Made by a program: the position numbers and the translations under genes. 44,077 nucleotides of DNA from ZC4RG35 sp040878345 (lineage in GTDB: Bacteria > Actinomycetota > Acidimicrobiia > Spongiisociales > ZC4RG35), in NCBI GenBank assembly GCA_040878345.1, contig JBBDML010000002.1, positions 1-44,077 on the forward strand. The letters are read 5' to 3'. Positions 32,633 through 39,698 of the stretch are shown piece by piece (position 1 is the first letter of the stretch; every line of letters begins with the position of its first letter). The notes beneath the pieces are model-generated. The model saw nothing but the letters and a program-made list of their open reading frames with translations, had not been told where the DNA came from and searched no databases.

Positions 32633-32638
32633 TAGTGT
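32633..32638 (+). promoter_or_regulatory. -10 element (TAGTGT) of ftsK
   Basis: TAGTGT, nine bases, ATG 32648. Transcription would begin one to three bases before the ATG. Confidence 0.4.
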
Positions 32639-32647
32639 CTCCCTCCA

Positions 32648-34924
32648 ATGCCAAGCAGGACACCCACCCGGAAGGGATCCGGGCGGAGACGGGTGTCCCC
32701 AGCCAAGAACAAGAAGAACCCTCAAGGTCGTCTGGGCCAGTCGCTGGTTGGCTTTCGCGACCGGGTGAGGGGCAACCTCGGCCGTCAGACCGACGACGTC
32801 TGGGGGATGGTCCTCATCGTTGTCGCCATCCTCTTCACCCTGGCATTCATCGACATGGCAGGGCCCGCCGGGGAGGGCGCCGAGACGGGTAGCCGCCTGC
32901 TTTTCGGGGTTTGGCGCTTTGCCCTGCCAGTTGCCTTCGCCGGTGTGGGGCTGGGCCTCATCCTTGGAAGGCCCAATGACGGCGCCAAGCGCCTCGTCAT
33001 CGGGGGCGTCACCACCTTCATCGGCACCCTTGCACTGTTCCATCTCCTCACCGGGGCGGTGGCGCTCCGACCCGACTTCGACCTGGTCCAGGAGCGGGGC
33101 GGAGCCGTTGGGGCACTAATCGCCTACCCGCTGAGACGTCTCCTCGGTCAATGGGGCGCATTCGTGGTCCTGGCCTCGGCCATCGGGGTTGGAGTCCTCA
33201 TCATGACCCGGACCACCGTCAAGGAGCTGTTCCAGGGGATCGCCTCTATGGCACGATCGGTGCGACGTTTCGCAGTCTCCACCCTCCTCGAGGCCGCCCC
33301 CGGTGGTGCCGAGCCGCTGAGGCCGGCCATCGTCAAGTCGTCCCCGCCCCGCGGCAAACACCAGAAGCCAAAGGCCGCCAGGACCAACCCTGAGCCCCAG
33401 GCCAAGCCCAAGCACGAGGCCACGAAGCCCGTCATCTCCGTCGCTGTGCCGAGGCTGTTCGACCTGACCGGCGGCTACCAGCTGCCTCCTCTGTCGCTGC
33501 TCGAAGAGGGGACGGGGGGAGAGGTCAACAAGAGGAACCTCGAGGAGACCGCCCGCCAGTTGGAGGACACCCTCCGCCAGCACGGGGTCGACGCCAGCCT
33601 GACCAAGATCGTCCCAGGGCCCACCGTGACCCGGTTCGAGATCGCCCTCGCCGCAGGGGTCAAGGTCAATCGGGTCTCCAACCTGTCCCATGACATCGCA
33701 TACGCCCTGGCCACCCCCGACGTGAGACTGTTGGTCCCCATCCCCGGAAAGCAGGCAATCGGGGTCGAGGTCCCCAACACACGACGGCGTCTGGTGTCCT
33801 TGGGCGACATCTTGAGGAGTGCAGAGGCCGCCCTGACCCACCCTCCGCTCACCGTTGGTCTTGGGATGGACATCTCGGGCATGCCCAAGCTCCTCAACCT
33901 GGCCGAGCTGCCCCACCTCCTGATCGCCGGTGCGACCGGCGCCGGTAAGTCCTCGTGCATCAACTCGATCGTCACCTCGATCCTGATGCGAGCCACGCCC
34001 GAGGACGTCCGCCTCATCCTCGTAGACCCAAAGCGCGTCGAATTGGGTCAATACGACGGGGTTCCACACCTTCTCACCCGGGTGATCACCAACCCGAAGA
34101 AGGCGAACGACGCCCTCAAGTGGGCGGTCGCCGAGATGGATCGTCGCTACGACCTCCTGGCCGAGGCCAAGGCACGCGATATCGACGGGTACCGGGAGAA
34201 GTGGGACCGTGGCGAGTTGGATCCCGGAGGGTTCGACCGGTTCCCCTTCATCGTGGTCATCATCGACGAGCTCAACGACCTGATGATGGTGTCAGGGCGT
34301 GAGGTGGAGGAGTCTGTGGTTCGTATCGCCCAAATGGCCCGTGCGGTCGGAATCCATCTGGTGGTCGCCACCCAACGACCGTCGGTCGACGTCATCACCG
34401 GTGTCATCAAGGCGAATGTCCCGAGTCGTCTCGCCTTCAGCGTGGCCTCACAGACGGACAGCCGGGTGATCATCGACACCGCCGGCGCCGAGAAGCTGAT
34501 CGGGATGGGGGACATGCTGATGATCACCGCCAAGGAGCCCCGGGCCCAGCGGATCCAGGGGGCCTGGGTCAGGGAGTCGGAGATCCACGCCGTGGTCGAC
34601 TGGGTCAAGAAGCAGAGAGAGACCTCGTATCACGACAAGGTGCTCGAGCCGTCCGCCGCCGCCACAACCGGTGGCGAATATGACGACGACGTCGACAACG
34701 AGCTGATCCGCGAGGCGATGGACTTGGTGGTGAGGTCGCAGCTGGGGTCGACATCGATGCTGCAGCGCAAGCTCCGGATCGGGTTTGCCCGGGCCGGGCG
34801 GGTCATGGACACCCTGGAACGCAAGGGTGTGGTCGGCCCATCTGTGGGGAGCAAGGCGCGTGAGGTGTTGATGACCATCGACGAGCTCGAAGAGGCGCTC
34901 GAGTCGGAGTCGACGACCGTCTGA
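32648..34924 (+). CDS. ftsK: DNA translocase FtsK/SpoIIIE
   Basis: A 758-residue septal DNA pump. A basic N-terminus is followed by about four membrane segments (residues 52-205: GMVLIVVAILFTLAF, LPVAFAGVGLGLILG, LVIGGVTTFIGTLALFHLL, GAFVVLASAIGVGVLIM), a Lys/Pro-rich linker, the alpha domain (GPTVTRFEIALAAGVKV), then the RecA motor with Walker A GATGAGKSS (about 428-436) and Walker B VVIIDELNDLMM (about 536-547). The C-terminal winged-helix gamma domain (RKLRIGFARAGRVMDTLERK) reads chromosomal orientation sequences. Length and order are normal. It moves chromosome ends through the division septum. Confidence 0.95.
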   Translation: MPSRTPTRKGSGRRRVSPAKNKKNPQGRLGQSLVGFRDRVRGNLGRQTDDVWGMVLIVVAILFTLAFIDMAGPAGEGAETGSRLLFGVWRFALPVAFAGVGLGLILGRPNDGAKRLVIGGVTTFIGTLALFHLLTGAVALRPDFDLVQERGGAVGALIAYPLRRLLGQWGAFVVLASAIGVGVLIMTRTTVKELFQGIASMARSVRRFAVSTLLEAAPGGAEPLRPAIVKSSPPRGKHQKPKAARTNPEPQAKPKHEATKPVISVAVPRLFDLTGGYQLPPLSLLEEGTGGEVNKRNLEETARQLEDTLRQHGVDASLTKIVPGPTVTRFEIALAAGVKVNRVSNLSHDIAYALATPDVRLLVPIPGKQAIGVEVPNTRRRLVSLGDILRSAEAALTHPPLTVGLGMDISGMPKLLNLAELPHLLIAGATGAGKSSCINSIVTSILMRATPEDVRLILVDPKRVELGQYDGVPHLLTRVITNPKKANDALKWAVAEMDRRYDLLAEAKARDIDGYREKWDRGELDPGGFDRFPFIVVIIDELNDLMMVSGREVEESVVRIAQMARAVGIHLVVATQRPSVDVITGVIKANVPSRLAFSVASQTDSRVIIDTAGAEKLIGMGDMLMITAKEPRAQRIQGAWVRESEIHAVVDWVKKQRETSYHDKVLEPSAAATTGGEYDDDVDNELIREAMDLVVRSQLGSTSMLQRKLRIGFARAGRVMDTLERKGVVGPSVGSKAREVLMTIDELEEALESESTTV

Positions 34925-34986
34925 GGAGCCGCTGCGGGCCTGGGTCGAGTCGGTTTGAGGCCGATTCCACAGCAACACCCCGGGTC

Positions 34987-34992
34987 TAAGCT
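34987..34992 (+). promoter_or_regulatory. -10 element (TAAGCT) of the pyruvate dehydrogenase operon
   Basis: TAAGCT lies 44 bases before GTG 35037, giving a leader of about 37 bases that carries AAGGAGG. No convincing -35 was seen. Confidence 0.4.
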
Positions 34993-35016
34993 CAGGTCAC
35001 CACCGAGGGTGGGCAC

Positions 35017-35023
35017 AAGGAGG
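35017..35023 (+). promoter_or_regulatory. Shine-Dalgarno sequence at unusually long spacing
   Basis: AAGGAGG is 13 bases from GTG 35037, longer than the usual 5-9. No other start codon lies between them in any frame. Confidence 0.5.
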
Positions 35024-35036
35024 ACTTTCTCAACAC

Positions 35037-36170
35037 GTGAGCTCACGCAAGCCAGGGCTGGGCCGCGGTCTCGAATCGCTGATTCCTACCGAGAGCGACC
35101 CGACATCGGCGGTGTCGACCGAGCAGACTGCATCCGATGTCGGGCCGTCGATGTTCAGTCTGATCAACCCGGACGGATCGGTTCGCGACCGTCTCCCGGT
35201 CACCCTCGACGAGATGAAGGACCTCTACGCCGCCATGGTCGAGGCCCGGATCTACGACGACAAGTCGATGGCGATGCAGCGACAGGGCCGCCTCGCCACC
35301 TATGCGCCATTCCGGGGCCAGGAGGCGGCTCAGATCGGCGCCGCCTCCGCCCTTCGCCCCGGTGACTGGGTGGCGGGCACCTATCGGGACGCCGCCCTCA
35401 ACTGGAGGGCCGGGTATCCGTGGCGTCTGCTGATCCTGGGACGTACCGGGGACGAGCGGGGGGGTCAACTCCCCGAAGACGTCAACGTCCTCCCCCCTTC
35501 GATCACCGTGGGTGGTCACATGATCCATGCCGTGGGCCTGGCCTGGGCGGAAAAGCTCAAGGGAACCCGTCGGATCGCCCTCACCTCGTTCGGTGACGGG
35601 GCGACATCTGAGGGCGACTTTCACGAGGCGATGAACTTCGCCGCGGTCTATGACACCCCCACCGTGTTCTTGTGCCAGAACAACGGGTTCGCCATCTCCT
35701 ATCCCGCCGCCGAGCAAACCAGGTCGGACACCATCGCCGAGAAGGCGGACGCATACGGGATGCCGGGGGTCAGGGTCGACGGCAACGACGTGGTGGCGGT
35801 GATGGTGGCGGTCCAAGAGGCCGCCGAGCGAGCCAGATCGGGCAAAGGCCCCAGCCTGATCGAAGCCCTCACCTATCGGGTGGGGCCACACACCACCGCC
35901 GACGACCCCAGCCGCTACCGCGATGAGGGGGAGCTCGTGGCCTGGGAGGAGCGCGACCCCCTGGATCGGGTTCGACGCCTCCTCGAGAGATCGGGAGCCT
36001 GGAACCCCCAGTGGCAGCAGGTGCTGGAGCAGCAGGCCTCACAGAACATCGAAGCCGCGGTCAGCTGGGCCGAGTCGATACCGCCACCCGAGGCCGGAGA
36101 CATGTTCACCCGGATGTTCGCCGAGACCACGCCGCCTCTCCTGGACCAGGCGAAGGAGATCGCCGAATGA
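35037..36170 (+). CDS. Pyruvate dehydrogenase E1 alpha with ParB-like N-terminal box
   Basis: A 377-residue thiamine-diphosphate enzyme subunit. Residues about 45-375 are ordinary E1alpha: LYAAMVEARIYDDKSMAMQR, RGQEAAQIGAASAL, the ThDP motif from FGDGATSEGDFHEA to CQNN, and YRVGPHTTADDPSRY. With E1beta it decarboxylates pyruvate (or a branched 2-oxoacid) and passes the acyl group to E2. The first 17 residues are MSSRKPGLGRGLESLIP, which is the N-terminal box of the chromosome-segregation protein ParB, followed by a Ser/Thr-rich linker to residue 39. GTG 35037 is the only start that includes it; it overlaps E1beta by ATGA. Confidence 0.92.
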   Translation: MSSRKPGLGRGLESLIPTESDPTSAVSTEQTASDVGPSMFSLINPDGSVRDRLPVTLDEMKDLYAAMVEARIYDDKSMAMQRQGRLATYAPFRGQEAAQIGAASALRPGDWVAGTYRDAALNWRAGYPWRLLILGRTGDERGGQLPEDVNVLPPSITVGGHMIHAVGLAWAEKLKGTRRIALTSFGDGATSEGDFHEAMNFAAVYDTPTVFLCQNNGFAISYPAAEQTRSDTIAEKADAYGMPGVRVDGNDVVAVMVAVQEAAERARSGKGPSLIEALTYRVGPHTTADDPSRYRDEGELVAWEERDPLDRVRRLLERSGAWNPQWQQVLEQQASQNIEAAVSWAESIPPPEAGDMFTRMFAETTPPLLDQAKEIAE

Positions 36171-37144
36171 CCGAGGTCAACCTGGCCCAGGCGCTCAACG
36201 GCGCCCTCGACACCGCCCTGTCCTCGGACGAGAGGGTCGTCCTGCTCGGCGAGGACATCGGTCGCGCAGGCGGTGTGTTCCGGATCACCGACGGGCTCAG
36301 GCAGAAGTACGGAGCCGACCGGGTGTTCGACACCCCGGTCGCCGAGTCGGGGATAATCGGCGCCGCCTTCGGCATGGCCATTGCCGGTCTGCGCCCCATC
36401 GCCGAGCTCCAGTTCCTCGGTTTCTCCTACCCGGCCTACGACCAGATCATCAATCACGTGGCGCGGATCAGGAACCGGTCGGCCCACCGGTTCACGGCAC
36501 CGATGGTGATCCGCATCCCCTACGGGGGCGGGATCGGGGCCGCCGAGCACCATTCGGAGTCCACCGAGGCCATCTATGCCCATATCCCCGGTCTCAAGGT
36601 GGTGGTCCCGTCCACTCCTCGCGACGCCCGGGGCCTGGTGTTGGCAGCCATCGAGGACCCCGACCCGGTCATCGTCCTCGAGCCGATCCGTTTGTATCGG
36701 GCGGTCAAGGAGGAGGTCCCCGAGATCTACTACAAGGTGGATATCGGCCCGGTTCGGCTCGAGCGCCAGGGAGATGACCTCACCCTGATCTCGTGGGGGG
36801 CGATGATGAAGGAGACTCGCCAGGCGGCCACCGTGCTCGAGCAGGGCGGGGTCTCGGTGGAGGTGATCGACCTGCGCACCCTGGCTCCTCTGGATCGCGA
36901 CGGGATCGCAGCCAGCGTGACCAAGACCGGTCGGGCTGTGATCATTCACGAGGCGCCGCTCACCGGCGGGCTCGGCGGTGAGATCGCAGCCACCATCCAG
37001 GAGCGCTGTCTCTATTCGTTGCAGGCACCTGTGACCCGGGTCGCCGGCTGGGACACCGTCTTCCCGCTCAAGAGATCCGAACACCACTACCTTCCCTCGG
37101 TGGAGCGGATCGTTTCCGCGGCTGAGAAGACGTTGGAGGACTAG
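36167..37144 (+). CDS. Pyruvate dehydrogenase E1 beta
   Basis: A 325-residue E1beta. Landmarks: VVLLGEDIGRAGGVFRIT, RVFDTPVAESGIIGAAFGMA, RPIAELQFLGF, IRIPYGGGIGAAEHHSES and VPSTPRDARGLV, with the C-terminal half EVIDLRTLAPLD and GLGGEIAATIQE. It forms the alpha2beta2 decarboxylase with the preceding gene. ATG 36167 overlaps the E1alpha stop (ATGA). The family covers pyruvate, acetoin and branched-chain 2-oxoacid dehydrogenases; pyruvate is the default guess. Confidence 0.93.
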   Translation: MTEVNLAQALNGALDTALSSDERVVLLGEDIGRAGGVFRITDGLRQKYGADRVFDTPVAESGIIGAAFGMAIAGLRPIAELQFLGFSYPAYDQIINHVARIRNRSAHRFTAPMVIRIPYGGGIGAAEHHSESTEAIYAHIPGLKVVVPSTPRDARGLVLAAIEDPDPVIVLEPIRLYRAVKEEVPEIYYKVDIGPVRLERQGDDLTLISWGAMMKETRQAATVLEQGGVSVEVIDLRTLAPLDRDGIAASVTKTGRAVIIHEAPLTGGLGGEIAATIQERCLYSLQAPVTRVAGWDTVFPLKRSEHHYLPSVERIVSAAEKTLED

Positions 37145-38520
37145 TGGCCCGCGAGTTCAGGCTTCCGGACATAGGAGAGGGGCTCACCGAGGCCGAAGTG
37201 GTCCGCTGGCTGGTGGCGGTGGGGGAGACGGTCGCCGAAGATCAGGCGATCGTCGAGGTGGAGACCGACAAGGCGGTGGTCGAGATCCCCTCCCCCTACG
37301 CCGGCGTGGTCTTGCGTCATGGCGGGACCGAGGGCGAGACCATCGAGGTAGGCCAGGTCTTGGTGGTGATCGGAGAGCCCGATGAGCTGGGGCGCCCCGG
37401 GGTGCCCGATGAGCCGGCGGACCATGCCCCCGCCCCCGAGATCCACGCCCCGATGCCCGCCGCTGAGGCGTTGGTGGCCACCGCCGACTCACCACCCATC
37501 GTCGGCTCCCTTAGCGAGGAGGCCGAGAGTCTCACCACCGCTACCTACCAAGCCTCAGATCACCAGGTGAAGGCGCTGCCCATCGTCAGGAAGCTTGCCC
37601 GGGACCACGGGATCGATCTGTCGACGGTCCGGGGCAGTGGCCCCGGGGGACGGATATCCCGTCAGGACATCGACGCTCTCCTGGCCAAGGCGGAGCGGGT
37701 CCCCGAAGTGTCGGAGGCGGAGCCCCCAACGGTCGGGACAGTCAGCCCTGTGGTCCAGCCCGCCCCTGGGATGGATGAGCCGACGGCTGCCCCGGCCCCC
37801 GCGGAGGCCGCTTCCACCTCAGCGCCAGCGCCGAGCAGCGCCGATGAGCGGCGCCCGATGTCGAGGCTCCGTCGCACCATTGCCGCCAACATGGCGAGGA
37901 GTTGGGCCGAGATACCACACGTGACGACCTTCGATGACATCGACGCCACCCGGCTTCTCGAGGTCCGCGAAGCCCTGGCAGAACGACATGGGGCCAAGGT
38001 CCCCATCGAGGCGCTGTTGATCAAGGCGGTGATCCCGGCTCTGGCCGCCTATCCCGAGTTCAATGCCACCATCGAGGGCGACGACCTCGTGCTCCACGGG
38101 TCCTATGAAATAGGCATCGCGGTCGACACCCCGGACGGGCTGATGGTGGCGGTGATCCACGATGCCGGGTCACGCGGCGTCCTCGATCTCTCCTCCGAGG
38201 TCCGCCGTCTGGGCGAGGGTGCCCGGCAAAGGAGTCTCGGTGTGGGCGAGGTGACGGGTCAGACCTTCACCGTGTCCAACATCGGCGCAGTGGGCGGGGG
38301 TCATGGGACCCCGATCGTTCCCCCGGGGACCACCGCCATCCTCTCGGTGGGACGGGCGAAGAGCAGGCCCATGGTCTATCGCGACGACATCGTGATCGCG
38401 CCGGTGATGCCGCTCTCACTCTCCTACGACCACAGGGTGATCGATGGTGCTCTGGGGAGACGGTTCATGACGCTCCTCATGGAGAACCTCGAGGAGCCCG
38501 CCCTCTTCCTGGCCGTATAG
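37144..38520 (+). CDS. 2-oxoacid dehydrogenase E2 (dihydrolipoyl acyltransferase)
   Basis: A 458-residue E2 with one lipoyl domain (residues 1-78, lipoyl-Lys43 in VETDKAVVEIPS), an Ala/Pro linker, the peripheral subunit-binding domain (about 142-178, RKLARDHGIDL to GPGGRISRQD), a second Ala/Pro-rich linker, and the catalytic domain ending with His430 and Asp434 in SYDHRVIDGALG. GTG 37144 shares its first base with the E1beta stop. No E3 (lipoamide dehydrogenase) gene is present in this operon, so it must be supplied from elsewhere. Confidence 0.94.
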   Translation: MAREFRLPDIGEGLTEAEVVRWLVAVGETVAEDQAIVEVETDKAVVEIPSPYAGVVLRHGGTEGETIEVGQVLVVIGEPDELGRPGVPDEPADHAPAPEIHAPMPAAEALVATADSPPIVGSLSEEAESLTTATYQASDHQVKALPIVRKLARDHGIDLSTVRGSGPGGRISRQDIDALLAKAERVPEVSEAEPPTVGTVSPVVQPAPGMDEPTAAPAPAEAASTSAPAPSSADERRPMSRLRRTIAANMARSWAEIPHVTTFDDIDATRLLEVREALAERHGAKVPIEALLIKAVIPALAAYPEFNATIEGDDLVLHGSYEIGIAVDTPDGLMVAVIHDAGSRGVLDLSSEVRRLGEGARQRSLGVGEVTGQTFTVSNIGAVGGGHGTPIVPPGTTAILSVGRAKSRPMVYRDDIVIAPVMPLSLSYDHRVIDGALGRRFMTLLMENLEEPALFLAV

Positions 38521-38547
38521 CGGGCGCCTGCAAAGCGTGAGCAGATG

Positions 38548-38564
38548 ACGTCGTCCAGCGACGT
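38548..38564 (+). terminator. Hairpin abutting the 10-N gap after E2
   Basis: ACGTCG and CGACGT pair around TCCAG, and the N run starts at the next base. An alternative eight-pair stem joins TCCAGCGA (38554-38561) to TCGCTGGA (38580-38587) across the gap. Candidate terminator of the E1-E2 operon; the true loop is unknown. Confidence 0.35.
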
Positions 38565-38574
38565 NNNNNNNNNN
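38565..38574. other. Scaffold gap, 10 N
   Basis: Ten N in the intergenic region between E2 and pspC. No gene is interrupted. Confidence 0.95.
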
Positions 38575-38592
38575 CCGCCTCGCTGGAACGGG

Positions 38593-38598
38593 TAGGTT
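38593..38598 (+). promoter_or_regulatory. -10 element (TAGGTT) of the PspC-selenoprotein pair
   Basis: TAGGTT lies 33 bases before ATG 38632; the leader holds a weak AAGGA about ten bases before the start. Confidence 0.35.
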
Positions 38599-38631
38599 TG
38601 GGATGGATCCCAAAGTTCAAGGACCACCGAC

Positions 38632-38853
38632 ATGACCAGTGACTCCGGGACCAAGCGTCTCTACCTCTCGAAGACCGACAAGAAGCTCTCCGGGGTGTGT
38701 GGTGGCATTGCCGAGTACTTCGGGCAGGACTCGACGATGATCCGGCTGGGGTGGGTGGTCTTGACTATCCTCACCGGCGGCCTGCCCGGCGTCATCGGAT
38801 ACGTCATCGCCGCTGTCGTCATCCCGACGCGACCGGATGGTGATACCCCCTGA
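38632..38853 (+). CDS. PspC-domain membrane protein
   Basis: A 73-residue single-domain PspC protein: KRLYLSKTDKKLSGVCGGIA, EYFGQDSTMIRLGWVVLTIL and a second hydrophobic half GVIGYVIAAVVIPTRP. PspC domains are small membrane proteins tied to envelope stress. In many actinobacteria they are stand-alone, as here. Two bases separate its stop from the selenoprotein start, so the two are likely co-transcribed. Confidence 0.88.
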   Translation: MTSDSGTKRLYLSKTDKKLSGVCGGIAEYFGQDSTMIRLGWVVLTILTGGLPGVIGYVIAAVVIPTRPDGDTP

Positions 38854-38855
38854 CG

Positions 38856-39452
38856 ATGCCGCACATCCACGTCTTCGACTACGACGAGGCGGAGGGGCTC
38901 ACCAGGCGCGAGTACGACGCTGCCATCCGCCGGGCGGGGCGCATCTGGAACATCGTCTCGGTCCAATGCCAGTTGCCCGAGGTGATGCGTGACTCCTTGA
39001 GGCTTTACCAGTCGATCATGTTCGGGCCATCGCCGTTGACCCGTGCCCAGCGAGAGATGCTGGCGGTGGTCACCTCCAGCGTCAATGAATGCCATTACTG
39101 AATCACTGCGCATCTACACGACCTCCGGGATGAGGTCGACGACCAACCCATGGTTGACCGATTCGCAAGAGACTGGCGCACCGCCGGGCTCGATCCACCG
39201 ACCCTGGCGCTGATGGCGTTCGCTGAGAAGCTGACTGCATCGGCCTCCTCGATCCGCGCCGTCGATATCGAGGGGCTCCGTCAGCACGGGTTCGACGACC
39301 GGGCGATATCCAGTGCCACCCAGGTGGTGGCCTACTTCAACTACATCAACCGGATCGCGGAGGGCCTTGGTGTCCCGGTGGAGCACTGGCTCGATCCGGA
39401 TGGTCGCCCCAAGCCCACCGACGGCCCTCGCACCGAAGAGCAACAGTTCTGA
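38856..39452 (+). CDS. AhpD-like peroxidase-related selenoprotein, in-frame UGA = Sec82
   Basis: A 198-residue protein if TGA 39099-39101 is read as selenocysteine; otherwise an 81-residue stub. The sequence around it is REMLAVVTSSVNECHY-U-ITAH, which fits the AhpD/carboxymuconolactone-decarboxylase catalytic pattern E-x11-C-x2-C-x3-H, with U at the second (peroxide-attacking) cysteine. After the TGA the same frame stays open for 116 codons and reads as the rest of the family (WRTAGLDPPTLALMAFAEKL, HGFDDRAISSATQVVAYFNY, INRIAEGLGVPVE). The layout matches TIGR01926-type peroxidase-related enzymes. It would reduce peroxides with a thiol or thioredoxin-like donor. A SECIS-like hairpin follows. 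Confidence 0.85.
39099..39101 (+). other. UGA selenocysteine codon
   Basis: In-frame TGA between TAC (Tyr) and ATC (Ile) at the catalytic position of the AhpD motif. Confidence 0.8.
39119..39138 (+). promoter_or_regulatory. Bacterial SECIS-like hairpin
   Basis: CGACCTC and GAGGTCG form a seven-pair stem with loop CGGGAT. The loop starts 24 bases after the TGA and has G at its second position, both within what is usual for bacterial SECIS elements bound by SelB. Confidence 0.65.
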
Positions 39453-39492
39453 TCGTGCCCGGGGCCTTTGCCGTCCGACGCCTCCGACGCCC

Positions 39493-39636
39493 GAACCCTG
39501 GGTTGTGGACCCCGCTGAGCGGTGTCAGGAACCCTGGGTTGACGAAGGCAGGTGGTGCTTATCCGAACCCTGGGTTGCAGACCTCGCTGGGCGGTGGCTG
39601 GAACCCTGGGTTGATCGAGGGTGGTTGCGAACATCG
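39493..39636 (+). repeat. Four tandem 36-base units with palindromic core
   Basis: GAACCCTGGGTTG begins at 39493, 39529, 39565 and 39601, exactly 36 bases apart. The core AACCC-T-GGGTT is palindromic. The remaining 23 bases alternate: units 1 and 3 resemble each other, as do 2 and 4, pointing to a duplicated 72-base unit. It lies between the selenoprotein stop and the promoter at 39662. A 69-codon reading frame crosses it, giving NPGL every 12 residues, but has no ribosome site. Confidence 0.85.
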
Positions 39637-39661
39637 GGGGTTCGTCGGCCCGCCGGGCGGG

Positions 39662-39667
39662 TAATCT
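39662..39667 (+). promoter_or_regulatory. -10 element (TAATCT) of the GAPDH-like to thpR operon
   Basis: TAATCT lies 31 bases before ATG 39699 and 26 bases after the repeat array. The leader carries AAGGGA. Confidence 0.45.
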
Positions 39668-39687
39668 GAGCGGACTCAGATGTCTTG

Positions 39688-39693
39688 AAGGGA
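39688..39693 (+). promoter_or_regulatory. Shine-Dalgarno sequence deciding the start at 39699
   Basis: AAGGGA, five bases before ATG 39699; rules out the in-frame ATG at 39621, inside the repeats. Confidence 0.6.
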
Positions 39694-39698
39694 ACCTG

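Noticed and set aside
35037..35087. Start of a truncated parB gene overlapping the E1alpha gene by chance
   Set aside because: The ParB-like residues are in the same frame as E1alpha with no stop between them, and there is no further ParB sequence (no HTH or GERR motif) after residue 17.
38856..39101. Separate short gene ending at the TGA, plus a second gene beginning at 39150
   Set aside because: Both parts are in the same frame, belong to one AhpD-like protein, and the TGA falls exactly on the catalytic cysteine with a SECIS-like hairpin after it.
39493..39636. CRISPR array
   Set aside because: Only 13 bases of each 36-base unit are constant, the variable parts resemble each other in pairs, and no cas genes are near.
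39455..39664. A 69-residue protein with NPGL repeats every 12 residues
   Set aside because: No ribosome site or promoter; its repeats follow from the 36-base DNA repeats, and the palindromic core opens frames on both strands.
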